From positions 3,100,001-3,164,000 of the forward strand of contig NW_026515544.1 in NCBI RefSeq assembly GCF_014898815.1: a DNA stretch of 64,000 bases. Reading direction: 5' to 3'. Positions 11,621 to 24,368 of the stretch are shown here, piece after piece. Position 1 is the first letter of the stretch. Every line of letters starts with the position of its first letter. This stretch comes from Panonychus citri. Lineage: Eukaryota > Arthropoda > Arachnida > Trombidiformes > Tetranychidae. The position numbers and the translations under genes are program-made. The notes beneath the pieces are model-generated. The model was not told the origin of the DNA. It searched no databases and saw only the letters and a list, made by a program, of their open reading frames with translations.

Positions 11621-14600
11621 TTTTGTTCCTTGGTGATTTTGGTGTTCCTGTTGATTGTGAGCAATTAGAAAAACATGATAAATGATTAGCTGATTGATGA
11701 GATACTCGAGATTTTCAGGTCAATTTGGGAGGGAAAATAACAATCGCTGGAATGATGAGATGATGATACAAGATGAGAACAATTTAACAACAAGGTTATC
11801 CAAGTAGCCAGAGACAAATGGACTAACTCTTGTAAATTGTTGATTCTTTTTCACTTTGAGCTTAAAATATACATAAAAGATGAGCTGTTGAAAAACGAGT
11901 TTCCAAAAGCTCTTTATCCTTAAGCCCTCAGGCGATTGTGTCCATTTATCCGCTCAGACAAACAGAAAGAGAGGAATTGTTTCTCTTTCTTAACTTAATT
12001 TGGTTTTTTATTTGATATCTTTTGCCAAACCAAATCAAATAAAAAAACTGTTCCAATTTATTGTAACTTAATCGACAATTAACAAAATTAATTTCATTTT
12101 CAAAGCTATTCCGATGATTAGAGTTATTTAAATTTGTCCAAATCTTAATCAATAGCAGTCGATTTGCGTCCTTCATCAAGATCGCAATCGATTCACACTC
12201 TAGAGGAACAATCAAAAATTTTCCTAATTGTTTGTTGTTACATTTTGGTAATTGTATTGATTTACTAATCATTAAAATGACAATCAAAATTTTGACAGTT
12301 TTCTTGCTTATAAACTGAGAGACACAAGTTAATCAATTAAATATTAGTTGATACTTTCAAAGTGAATCTATACTATGTAAAAATTAGTTAACTAAATTTT
12401 GATTAATTATTTAAATATTGAATATAATCAAAAATATTAATTGAAACAGCAATTTAATCAAAATAATTATAATCATCCGTTAATTTCAGTTCCTCATTTA
12501 AAGTCAAGCTATTAGTAAATTTTACCAGCTCATATTTGACTAAATATATAGTTAGCAGATCAATTCAATTAATTCAGTGATAATTAATCAAATTGAATCG
12601 CAAAATTTGACTAATTGTTGAGAAACAATCAAGTTAACTTTTCCCTGGAAAGAGCTGCCACCTCTTGAGTCTCATGATAACTATCACAAGTTGAAAAGGC
12701 AATCAATTTACCTTTAATTTACCTGTTAAAATCATCAAATTGTGTAAATAGCGATCATAATTGTTTCAGTTAAGACTGAAACAAATTGACAAAATACTAG
12801 TATAAATGTCCTTAAACGCCCTGGTTACAAATTACAATTCTAATTTCTTACTCCTTGAGTAATATTAAAAATGAAAACCATTTCAATGAAAACTTACTAT
12901 GGAATACCCAAAATCGGAAACGGCAAATATATGAGCGACTGTGGCCTTTACTCGTAGACCTGCACACCGATTTTCTGGACTAAACAATTGACTCCAACTC
13001 AAAGAAAAGAGATATGATCGTAATGACCACCATTACATTTTATCACCACTTCGGTGGTTAAAATGTTTAATGCATTTGTCCCTCGGACGGTGAATAAAGT
13101 TGATTGTTTTCAATTACTATTCTCATTAATTACATTTGATCGATTACATATATTGACAATATGAATCATTCAGAACTCCAGGGAAATGAAATATTATTTT
13201 CCAGGCAGTGTTACATCATATCCACAATTGTTAGCTATTCCTTTTGTTGATTGTTCATTTATTTCCGTAGTAATTAATTGTGATAACTTTTTGTCATTTA
13301 AAGTTTTTTACTCTTTGCTATTAACAATTGTCTCTGATCACTTAATCAATTAATATATCATCACATATCCAAAAAGGTTTATCTTATTAACTTTGGACCA
13401 AGATCCAAGTTTTAATTGTTATCCCATTAATTGTCTTTCTGGGTCATTCGATATTTTTTGGACAATCAAATCAGTCATTCAAATCTACCAATAATCTAAT
13501 GACTTTCTATTTATTACTTAACTGATAAATGATTATCTTCCGTTTAATTGATTACTGATCTTGAGAAAATTTATCGATGATTAGTCTTGTTAATCTAAAT
13601 CCTGGATGTCAAGACAAGTTAACTTGAGAATTAAGAAAGAAATTTGCAATCCTTAATTTCGTTGAGAGTCTCGATCGAGCTCAACAATTTAATTCAGTTC
13701 GATTCTTTTTATGATTAACACTATCGAAAGCCGTTAACAGTATTTTCGTACACAAGCCGTTCAGTGTATTAGATTTTGTTCTAATAATGTTGGTACTATG
13801 ATTGAACAGTAAGTTCGAGTCTTTGAGACAAGAAAAACCATTAGACAGGCAGATATTCAATCTAATCGTTGAACGAGATTAATTTAGCCCTTAAAGGTCA
13901 TTTATCATCCGCTGTTGACCTGAAGAAAACTGATCATGATAATAATCAATCGTTAATCACAACACTCAATACAACTAATCAATACCACTTACTTATCATC
14001 GGGAAGATCATAATGGACTTGATTTAGTATCTCCAGTGCTTGTTGGTAAATCAATGAATAATCAACTTTCCCGAAGTGTAATAAATTATCAAAATCAATT
14101 AACTGTTGATGATCAATAATCAAATATTAGACCAGTTACAACGATACTTTTTTTAAACTGTAATTTAAAAGTAGAAATGTTTCAACTTTTTGATTGGCTA
14201 ATTGTAATTAACACCTAGGGAAATTTTGAGAAATCAATGTTATCTCAATCAACTAAATCCGTTCTTAGACCTAACCAAAAAGCTTAAGCATCAAGGCAAC
14301 AATTTAAAAATATACCAAGGCTGTTGAGATGACAATTGATAATCATTCAAACTACAATATAGCCGATCAAATTGACCCTAGACCTGGTTCTGTTCCTAAT
14401 GCTGTGGTCGATGGTCGCACTGGTCGTTCTTGATTCGATATGGTGGTGACAAAAAAATATGATTCGAACTCACTGTTACAAATTCATTATGAATAACATC
14501 ATCATATATTCATATGAATACATTTTGATGAATTACATTAATTCTGATTGATTATTTGTTTGAAAATTGAACTTTGTATCTATTTAAAAGATTTTAGATC

Positions 14601-15048
14601 GTTTTGAAGTTCAAACGTTTAGTTTCTTGATTATTATTCTCTGTGTTCATTGATTAACCGATTATTGAAAGTTCTTTGTTTTTATCAGAAGTGGTTTTGT
14701 CCCTTCGCTAATCTCTCTGTTGGATTGAAAATAACTTTGACGATTAACTCCAAACCTTGAAGAAAAAGAACGAGAATTAATTAATTAGAAGATAATTCAG
14801 CGTTTTTAAATCTTCATTCTTCGTCTAATTTATACAGTCAATGAATTAAATGAACGTTGGCAATAAGGATTAATTTCTGTTTCTATGTTAGCTAATTCGT
14901 TCACTAATCCATTGATTAAGATGATCGGGATCTTTTCGTTAGTTACGATCAGAATGAAATTAAATATTCAACCAGTTTACTGCAAAGTAATCAGAAGTGT
15001 TTTTAGCAATAATTTAGTTTCATGTTATAAGTGATCATATAAATCATC
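11621..15048. other. 3.4 kb intergenic region with a GC-richer island
   Basis: Divergent gap between Rab32 (-) and the SLC17 gene (+), probably holding both promoters. Mostly AT-rich with no long open frame. An island at about 12890-13105 is clearly richer in GC. It contains a perfect 5-bp hairpin capped by TTCG (about 13040-13055) and a 28-codon plus-strand frame (from about 12871). On its minus strand is a 47-codon open frame that ends at a GTAAGT donor-like site. I do not recognise any of these. Confidence 0.5.
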
Positions 15049-17025
15049 ATGACAGATTCAATTGAAGGGAAACGAAATGGTATTTATTCATCCATGGATT
15101 CGTTGAAACCTAAGCGAAAGATTAAACTTCGCTGGATTGTGATAACAATTATTGCCCTACAATCATTTGTATTAATAGCGATCAAAATGTGTATGAGTTT
15201 AGCTGTTGTAGCGATGATCAGTGATGTAACTTGTAAGGTGGATAATTCAACAGGTCTCAAGTCCAAAGGATGCTACGAATCGGATACTCATCGTGAATAT
15301 CATGTCGACTGGAGCGACTCACAAAAGAGTCGATTTCTTCAGTCATTCATTTGGGGTTCATTAGGAATGGCCATTTGCGGTGGACGAATCGCCGAAATCT
15401 ATGGTCCTCGGAAAGTTGCCTCAATTGCGATTCTAACAACTGGACTTATAAACCTTTCATTTCCATGGATCGCTAGACGATCCTATTGGTATTCTTATTT
15501 AGTTCGTCTTGCCCAAGGAATATGTTCAGCGATAGCAGTGCCAACATCGCAGGTCATATTAACTCGATGGATTCCTCAGCAAGAAAAAACAATCGCCAGT
15601 TCCATAATCACATCAGGAGCTCTTTTCAGTGGAGCTTTAACTCCTCCAATCGTTGGTCTAATGGTCAGTGGCGATTTCCTAGGTGGTTGGCCTTTAGTCT
15701 TTTACTCTTTCGGTGCAACCGCTATAATAATGAGCGTAGTGGTGTTTATAATGATTCGAGATGATCCAGGAAAACATCCGCTAATTAAACAAGATGAATT
15801 AATTGAGATCATGCAACACAGATTAGTTAGAAAAGGAAAAGCAGTAAGTAGATTAACAAAGTAAAACAAATTCACTGGACAATAGAAACAATTAAATGAC
15901 AACTGACCATATCACTAACCTTTGATATTATCCTTTTTTAATAGAAAAAATAAAATCAATTTGATTAATCGAAGTTGATTAGAAAGCAAAACAATTTGTC
16001 ACCAACGATTTTCAAAAAGGTGATCAATCAGATCTCAAATCGACTAATAGAATTGAAGTCAAATGATCATTAGAACTTCAGATTGTTTGTTTTTGTTTTA
16101 TTTTCTTCATTAAGGAAATTGATTATTTCTCTCGTTGATTTAATTAACAGAAAAGTTTACCATGGGGATCGTTATTAGCTTCTCCAGCAATATTCGCCAT
16201 TTTATCGGCTAATTTCTGCTACTCTTGGACCGCTGGATTTTTCTCTCAACAATTATCATCTTTCTACAAGGATGTTCTCCATGTTAGCTACAAATCGGTG
16301 AGTGTTCACAATTAATTTCTGTTGATTGTTTTTCTAATTTCTTTTGAAAATACAAATTCTAATCTGATTAGAATGGAGTCATGACTGCTCTTCCTTACAT
16401 TGTCTCCATTCTGGTCAACTACACCGCTGGATATTTGGTTGATTGGCTGCGAGCAAGTGAAATATTGTCCACAATTAGACTACGAAAAATTTGTACCTTC
16501 ATTGGTAAGAATCAATTGTTGTGAATTGAATCAAATAGAGTAAATTAATTTTGTTATATTTTCTCTTCTTTAGGTTATGGGGTTTATGCTGCTTGCTTGT
16601 TCTTAATTCCATTTGTTGGTCCACACATAGGAACCGTTGTAATATTGGCCACAATTGCGAAAGGATTTGGTGCTCTAAACATCGCTGGTCCAGGTTCCAA
16701 TCATTTGGATATCTGTCCAAGTTTTGCTGGTACATTCAATGGCCTTGCTCGAACGATTGCCGATACATCACAAATCTTAATGAACGAAGCAGTGGCCTGG
16801 TTAGTTGGCGATAATCCCACACCCGAGAGATGGTACTCAACATTTTACTTATCAGCGATTTTAATAGTTATCGGAGCCATTTTATATGTTCTTTTGGCTT
16901 CAGCTAAGGTTCAACATTGGGACCCTGCTTATCGTAAGCCTGATAATCAACAAAACACAATTGGTTCACCGAAAAAGGCAAAATCTGAATTCAGAGTGAA
17001 AGTAAAAGAGGAAGAGAAATATTAA
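15049..17025 (+). CDS. SLC17-type major facilitator transporter
   Basis: Exons 15049-15843, 16151-16297, 16372-16504 and 16574-17025 (1,527 nt, 508 residues). This is a 12-helix membrane transporter of the SLC17 branch (sodium/phosphate, sialin and vesicular glutamate transporters). Signatures are MSLAVVAM in helix 1, GGRIAEIYGPRKV in the loop after helix 2, VRLAQGICSAIAVPTSQV with RWIPQQEK around helix 4, and NHLDICPSFAGTFNGLA in the second half. The loop between helices 1 and 2 carries one NxS glycosylation site (NST, about residue 66). The helix-1 arginine typical of SLC17 aligns with Lys46 and the following Asn with Cys48, so substrate coupling may differ from sialin. The C-terminal tail is lysine- and glutamate-rich and cytosolic. 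The substrate cannot be told from sequence; the family call is firm. Confidence 0.9.
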
Positions 17026-17151
17026 AGTCACATTTCATTTATAAAAAAAATGGATCAACAATTGAAAATTTTAAGTCACTTCCCTTTTCAAGTTCAAACT
17101 TTTTTAACCTTCACGATTATTTAATATCAAATAATAAACCTGCAGTTAATA

Positions 17152-17563
17152 TATCGGGTGACCGAAAATGATTGAGTATCTCACGAACTTTAAGTTTTAG
17201 ATCCACATTTTTATAAATTTTGAGAAAGTGAATTTTACGCTGAGTCCAAAAATGTTCGGCTTTTTTTTCTAGGACGTACGGTTCTCGAGAAATCGAGTGG
17301 TCTGAAAAGCGAACGGTTGACTTTGGACTCAAAATTTTTGGTCAAAATTAACGGAAATTGCTCTTTAACTTCCCCATTATAAATTTCTCATAGAGAAAAT
17401 CGCGATTTGGTCTTTAAATAAGAACCACAGTTGCATTTGAGCTTCGAAAATTTTGAAAAAATTATTTATTTATATTTGATCGATGGCGCTTCCAATGAAG
17501 TTTGAAACTTTATTCTAGGACTTACCATTCTTGGGATGCTCACTCATTTTTGGTCACCCGATA
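17152..17563. mobile_element. Short inverted-repeat DNA transposon relic (mariner/MITE-like)
   Basis: The left end begins TATCGGGTGACCGAAAATGA and the right end, read on the other strand, begins TATCGGGTGACCAAAAATGA, so the two ends form an inverted repeat of about 25 bp with one or two mismatches. The 412 bp between them is GC-richer than its surroundings. It holds one minus-strand frame (17117-17332) that overruns the left end and matches no transposase I know. A TA target duplication is possible because both ends sit at TA. Size and lack of transposase make it a non-autonomous element. Confidence 0.75.
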
Positions 17564-20427
17564 ATTAAAACGATCTCGATAAACATACGAAATATTCAAT
17601 TTGTCAATAACTCGTTGATATTTTGATTGTGAGGCGATATAAGGAAAGTTCAATGAGCACAATTGTTTACGTTAACCAGAATGAATCGATAATTAGTTAA
17701 TTAAGTGATCAAATTACTTCCAATCAGTTGAAAACAACACCAAGAAGGTTAAACTTTGTTATCAACTCATCAGCTTTGTAAAAATAATCCAATGACATTT
17801 TATTTCTATCATGTCAATAGAATTGACAGCATTTCTTTTTCTCTTTCTTTTCGACTCTCACACCTCAGAAAACCTCAGAATTTTAGAATTTCTCATGAAC
17901 GGATGTTCAGATTTTGTTCGTACTAGTTTTCCATTTTGTAGGATTTTCAGCTGAATTTTTTGATACCCTAACCTTTCATAGAATCCTTGTAACTTGAGCA
18001 TAATCTTTACCCAAAATGCCATCAAATCCTAATCATTAATGAAGATAAACAATTGATCTTCGAAGATCGATCGTTAAAATCAATCGTTTTTCTTAATTTT
18101 AATCTAATCTCAGGTAAGATACTCTTTTAGCAGCCAACTATTTTGTCTTGAGTTAATCGTTACACCCTTTAGATAGATAACTTTAAATCATTTGATTACA
18201 ATCAAATATACCTAATAGACTAATGGGAAAATCTTTAATTGTTAATTGACGTACTTTCATTTTAATTTTTATCTCGAGTGTCAATAAAAATTAGATTGCA
18301 ATTAACGGATGATTGACCTAACAACCCAACAATTAACGCAATTGATTCAAACAATTTGCTTGTCTAAATTTACTATTAACTATCACTGCACTTTGATGAT
18401 CTAACTTAATAATAATAGTAAATTATTACAATTGAAACATTGGCTATTTTAAAATTGAAATTGTCAAATTGATTGTGACAGTAATCAAGGTGATCAATAG
18501 TTGACAATGTAAATGTCCAATCAATAGATTTAGCTAATTGATTCAATTTAGATCAATCCAAATTATTAGTATCAAACCTGTAAATGGTTACAAATTGCAA
18601 AGCAACAATTAACTTATTTAGTTATTTACAGATCTCCCTCTTTATGAAACTGATTTGCAATTAACTTAACAGATCTTAATTGTCACAATTAACCATAATA
18701 ATCTTACTTGGTGATAAACTTTTCAAAGTTGCCTTTCATCTGCTTCTTGTTAATTGTTACAATTAGAAAGTAAGTAAATTGTAAATATCATCAGCACAAA
18801 CGTTGATTATTATTATCTGACAATATTTAATTGTTACTTGATTGTGATTACTTTATATCTACAATTAATATATTGTCTCATGTTTCATATAAGACGATGG
18901 TGTCAGCTAAACAATTAGGCAACTAAACAGATAACAGATCAATGAGATCAAAAGGGAAATTAACTGATGATGATGATGACAATTAAAGGGAAGAGAGATG
19001 ATCAACTGAAACAATTAAGTAATCTAATTAACGACAATTGAACAATTTCCTCATAAAAGAAAACAATAAACATAATTACCAAACAAGGTTTGATTTTCAC
19101 CTTGTCAAGGTAATTTGTTGAGCACATTTAACCAAAGGTACAATTAAAATTGCTAACTAATTAATCAACAAGTGCTGTTATTATCATGTTAATTAACAAA
19201 TGTTTCGAGTTCAATAACAGTTGGAAAATTAGTATCAAATTGATTGTGAATAAATCACAGAAAAAGATCAACAATTGATCCTCATTAACTTTTCGAGTGT
19301 TTTTTTGTACCCGAGATTAGATTTAAAAGTGACCTGAGATTTGGACCTCATAATCGTCGAGTCCATCACCATTTTCCTTTCATCTCTCTCTCTCTTTTAT
19401 CTTCCTTATCATCTTCTAGAAAAGTCACACCGACAATCACTCCCAGTTCCTATCGAATCAGCAAATATCATCTTCTTCCCATTTCTTATCATCAAATTAT
19501 CTTATTAACTTTTCGTCTTCTAATCACAAAATAATAATCATTTAAGCTCACAATTAACTAGATAATTTGGTTCCCCGACTATTTCTGTTCCCTTAATGTT
19601 GACAATTAACTTAATCACACTTTATCCTAATCAATAATTAGAGATACAACAAAAACTTATAGTTAGTCTTTAGTTTTTATTATTATGTAGCAATTTATTA
19701 TTTATTATTTTTATCATTGATTGTTGGTAAATTAAGTAGATGTTGATAATTAAGTAGTTGGAACTTTCTTATGTTGAATTTAAAAAATTAATGAAAAATA
19801 ATTAAACTTGAGCGTTCGATTAAATAATCAACTAGATGTATTCGTTTGATTGTTTCAGTTTAACCCAAAATAGAGTTAATTTCAAATAAATTGTAATAAT
19901 TAAGAATTTCCCAATTAAGTTTGTTTTTCATTTCTCAATACGACCCAATTTAATGTTTGATTCTTGATGATTTGATGTTAAATCATATTCATTGATGATT
20001 GTTTGGTGTAATTGATTGTAAAAAAGCGGGAAAAGTTAACATGAGAGAGAAAAAAATGATAAAATGTGATGAAAAGAAGAGACAAAAAATATGATGAGAA
20101 AGGAGAGTGGACAGTGGGCAGTGGGCAAAATGGACGAGGATCGAGAGGTTGAGGGCTTGGTGGGAATTGATTTGATTGTTGGTGGTGTTTTAAATGGTTC
20201 GAGTGGGTGAAAAGGACGAAGTTGGAGTAATAGGGGAATTAGAAAGAGGAAATAGTGCCAATCAAAGGCTTCCTCGTGTTTATATAAAGATATTTGATCT
20301 CAATTAGGCGATGATTTAGTTAATTCTTGACTCGAATTGTTACTTTTTTAGCTTTTCCGTTTCTTTGCATTTGATTGATGGTCAATTATTTTCTGTGTCG
20401 GGTTAATGATTATCTTAATGTTTCACT
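17564..20427. other. 2.9 kb intergenic region, no gene seen
   Basis: Convergent gap between the SLC17 gene and the K2P channel. Entirely AT-rich, with many TTAATTG/CAATTAA motifs and a short CT run near 19385. No open frame over 60 codons and no RNA gene recognised. The segment at about 20100-20280 is purine-rich on the plus strand and is probably 3' UTR of the channel. Confidence 0.6.
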
Positions 20428-22439
20428 TTAAGGTATCAGTGATTGATTGTTCTTAATTTGTGAACTTGGTTCTTCAATTCGAATTGAACTAATTTTTTTG
20501 AGTCGATGTTGGAGAATCAACTGATTTGTTAGAATACGAAGTCTCTCTCGATTTTTAGCATTCTCTTCTTCAGCAATTTTATCTTCCTCCTTATCATCAG
20601 GAACAAGAGCATCGGATAGATTCAATTGTGGAATACGATGAATAAGGGCGAGCCAAACCATGATCATTGAGAGGCCGAAAAACAGGTAGACCACAATAAC
20701 GAAAGGATACAAAAGATCGGCAACTGGCCCTTCGATACCTGGAACAAAGTCACCTAGCCCAATGGTGGTCAGGGAGATGAAGCAACAATAGAACGACTCA
20801 AGATAAGTCCATTCGTCCTCATTGAGGTAAAAAAAATAGGCCGGAATGAAAAGGCAGATAACCATTAGGAACGAAGTGATTATCACAAGATGGATTATTC
20901 GAACAGTGAAAACGGAAGCTGATCGATGAAGATAGATTATTATTCGTATGAGCCAAGCTTCTAATCGTTTAACTGGACCACGGACAAAGATTGTTACCAG
21001 GGTGGAAAAGAAGGTCAAAGTTGCAGGTACACCGAAAATACAGAAAACGATACAAGTGATTTTACCGGTAACAGTGAGAGGAGTCAAATTACCATAACCA
21101 ATGGTGGTAACCAGAGAGGTGACAAATAAAAGGGATGAACTGAATCGCCAATTGGTTATTGATCTGATCGGTGCTAATTTAATGGTTGACCTGTTGTTGG
21201 CCGTCTTGTTTTCTAGGTCATCGGCTATTTCGTAAGAAACTAAGGCCTCGTTGGTTGCATTTAGAGACAAAATTGGTGAAGAAGATGTCGATGAAGATGT
21301 TGACTTGTCAATCGGTTTGGGTTTTCTTAATCGTAAAGTAGATTTACTTGTAGTTGCGTTCGGTGGCGATGGTGATTGAGCTGTTTCATCTGATGGCGAA
21401 GACGGTTGTTTATCTGTATCTTTATCATCTGAACTCTTTGTCAATTCATTCATCGATTCTTCGCTAATAACTAAATCGTCCCCAACAATTGGCACATAAT
21501 AACCGTCTTGTTGAGCTTTCAACATCACCGTAATTAATTGCTTTACATCCTCCACTGGATTAATGTGATAGAGAAAAAAAGAAAGACTTTAAAAAAGGAA
21601 AAAAGACAATTCTGATTGAACGATAGAGAAATAATCAGAAATTACAATGAAAATGAGATAAAATCAATCGTTGTGACGATGATGGAGAAATGAACTTGAT
21701 TTCTGATTGCTCAATATTTGGAATAGTAAACCAACCCTACTGATGTAAAGACATGATTGAGTCAATTACTCCAGTCAAATTATTCAAAAGGTTCACAGGT
21801 AAATCAATGATTGGTAAACATTAAAATAAGTTTCTCTAAGCTACTGGTATTTGCCTGCTAATTGTATTTAGTATTAGTTAATTGTTACATCAATAGGAAG
21901 GTGACGAACCAATTGGAAGAGCAAGAAAAAGGTATTGGTGATTCTGAAAGGGATTCAATTTAAAAATGTCTTTTCTCACCTTCAACATGAGGATATTTGG
22001 AAAGAAATGATTCCTGAACAGAAATGAGATCATCTCTTGATTCAATTTCTCTTGGTTGTTCAATGATCAAGAAAATGATGGCACCAAACATGAGGAAAAC
22101 AACATAGAACGAGGTAAAGAAAAAGAAATTGATCTTTGGATGTTTACTTGTACAATAGGTGGTAATTTCATCGTCCTTAATTGGATAGTCCGAGTCACTA
22201 TAGCCGATGTCATATTTGTCACTATTAAAGGTTTGATAGTTACTTGAGGCTCTCTCATTGATAATTGCACTGAGTGATGTGGATGCTTGTTGGTGTTGTT
22301 GCTGTGAATTTGATGGTTGGTAGAGATGATTAGAGGCTGGATGGTGTTGCTGGTGGGCTTGTAGTGATTGAGATTGTTGATGTTGTTCATTATTATCACT
22401 TTGAATAATTCTCTCAGTGGCAACAAGAATTGGTAACAT
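20428..22439 (-). CDS. Two-pore-domain potassium channel (K2P, TWIK-like)
   Basis: Two exons, 21980-22439 and 20428-21554, join in frame (528 residues). The layout is K2P: M1 at about 104-127, pore 1 with selectivity filter TIGYG (304-308), M2, M3, pore 2 with TIGLG followed by DFVPG (417-424), and M4. K2P channels carry background K+ leak current, and a GLG second filter is normal for the family. TIGLGDFVPG resembles TWIK (KCNK1/6). The long glutamine/histidine-rich N-terminus precedes M1. The extracellular stretch between M1 and pore 1 is about 165 residues, far longer than the usual cap. It is rich in Ser, Pro, Asp and Lys, so the cap is likely extended by disordered sequence. An in-frame stop lies just upstream of the chosen ATG, but an AG there could also be a splice acceptor from an earlier exon. 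Confidence 0.9.
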
Positions 22440-24368
22440 CCCTTGGAAAACTTTGGGTCAACTATAATACATTTGACGACTGAACAAAACACAATCAAAA
22501 ATAAGAAGGTCAATTTGATGGCGTTTCAAACCAAACCGTTTACAATGATGATTCTCAATCTAAACTCAATTTGAGGATCAGGTTTTCATACACAGAGAAA
22601 CTTAGTGAGTGAGTGAGAAAGTGAGAGAGTGAGGAGAGAGAGGGAGAGAAAATGGAAGATAAAAACAAATCAAAAAACTAGAAAATGAAAAAATGATTTT
22701 CTCTTTAATCTCATCTCTCAAAGCGACGAAACTTTAATACACGAGATGATAACGTGTCTATGGCTGTAAATAAACTGTTTTAGCTTTTAATTACTGGTGA
22801 AAGTTTAGTTAAAATAACAATAAACACAATGTTGACTTTAATTATCTCTTAATTATTACTAATTATCAAAGTTTTTTTTTCTTTTTTCAAGAAAATAAGA
22901 TAAACTGATCGATTTTTAGTTCATCTTTTCCCATAAATCGATCGCAAATTTTTGCTTATTTAAGTTTCTCTTTTTCTTCTTTTCCCTCCCAACACATTCA
23001 CACTTTAAATTGCCGACAATTTATCTCGATCGTTGAAAAAGATCAAGAAAAACGATTTTCGTTGAACAAAATTAAAGCTAAAAAGTGAACGTTAAGACAG
23101 AAACTATGTGGGGACATCTATTGGTCGAAATAGAAAATATTCCAAATTTGGAAAAATAAATTAAGTTGGAAAATAAATTTCTAAACAATTAAAACTATTC
23201 AGTGGGTGAATTTAATTCTATAATTAAATTGTCTTTGTATTTGATGGATGATATTTCACAATTGATGATCATCTTGGAAGTGAATGAGAATCGCAACTGA
23301 TTGGAAAATCTAAACATCTCATTTCTAATAATATAGATCACCGATTGATCAGTTTAACACAATCAACTAATTGTCAGTGTGTTTTTGTGACAAGTGAAAA
23401 GGTTAATTTAGTGAATCAAATTAGGAAACAATTTGTTGATATTCTGATATCAACTTGAACCTGATTATTTTCCAATGGTTTATCAAAAGCTCATCTCTTG
23501 TTTACTTTTTACATTTATGGTTAATTGTTACAATCGTTTTGCTATTGATTAATTGATTGAAGACAATTGAAAATTAAGAGATATAAGAGATGACAGTAAA
23601 TACTTGTTAATGTCTCTTTCTATGTTAATTAGATACAATCAGCTAATCAATCTATTCACATAGAGTTACGAGAAACTTTCGTAAGAAAGTTTGTTCCCGC
23701 TTGTTAAATTTAATTACAATTAAACTAAAATTCATTGAGTATCTTATTAGAATGTTAATTTTAATTAAGTTGAAGGTTAATTATTAAATTGATCTGTTTC
23801 TTTTTGTTATTGTTAATTGTTGAGCTTAAATTTCATGTAATAAATTGAGATTAATTAACAGTTACAAATTAAGTAGCTTTTACAAACCAAATTGAATATA
23901 AATCTAATTTAATTAGAAACCAATTCTTTAAAGGTTGAAATGATTAACAATTAAACAAAATTAGTGATCAACAATTAAGATGAGTTTTAAATGTAAAAAA
24001 AAGTTTTATTATCTCACTCGAGAGATTGATAAGCCTAAAAGCAAACAATTTAAACACTGATTAAGGATAATAATCAAATGATTTTTGTTACCATTAACAC
24101 AACAATTAACTGATTACAGGAAAATGATTCAAATCAATTTTGTTTCTTTTGAACAATTTAACTTAACATTAACAATTACCTCTACTCAGCTCAATGTTAT
24201 CCCTTTGTTAACTTGTTGCTTTTTTCAGAATCACCCCTTTGCCCCACCCAATATAATGTGTATCTACCTGTAGATTGACTGTTAATACACAGGAAAGGCT
24301 AATGTGCTTACCTTTTTTTTAATTTTGTTTTTCTCAAATAAAATGGACCCAAACTGGACATCGGATGA
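22440..24368. other. Divergent gap between the K2P gene and the castor fragment
   Basis: 1.9 kb of AT-rich DNA. A purine (GA) tract at about 22605-22650 lies close to the K2P start and may mark its promoter. No upstream castor exon was recognised. Confidence 0.5.
22605..22650 (+). repeat. GA-rich simple repeat upstream of the K2P gene
   Basis: GTGAGTGAGT followed by GAGAGAGGGAGAGA-type runs, about 165 bp upstream of the K2P start codon. GAGA-type tracts often mark arthropod promoters; this role is inference. Confidence 0.5.

Noticed and set aside
11480..11668. 62-codon plus-strand frame
   Set aside because: Lies across the Rab32 first intron on the opposite strand and codes low-complexity charged residues.
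11946..12287. 113-codon minus-strand frame upstream of Rab32
   Set aside because: AT-rich composition, no similarity recognised, no splice partners.
17117..17332. 71-codon minus-strand frame near the MITE
   Set aside because: It crosses the left inverted repeat and resembles no transposase; most likely chance.
22067..22513. 148-codon frame overlapping K2P exon 1
   Set aside because: Shadow of the K2P N-terminal exon in another frame.
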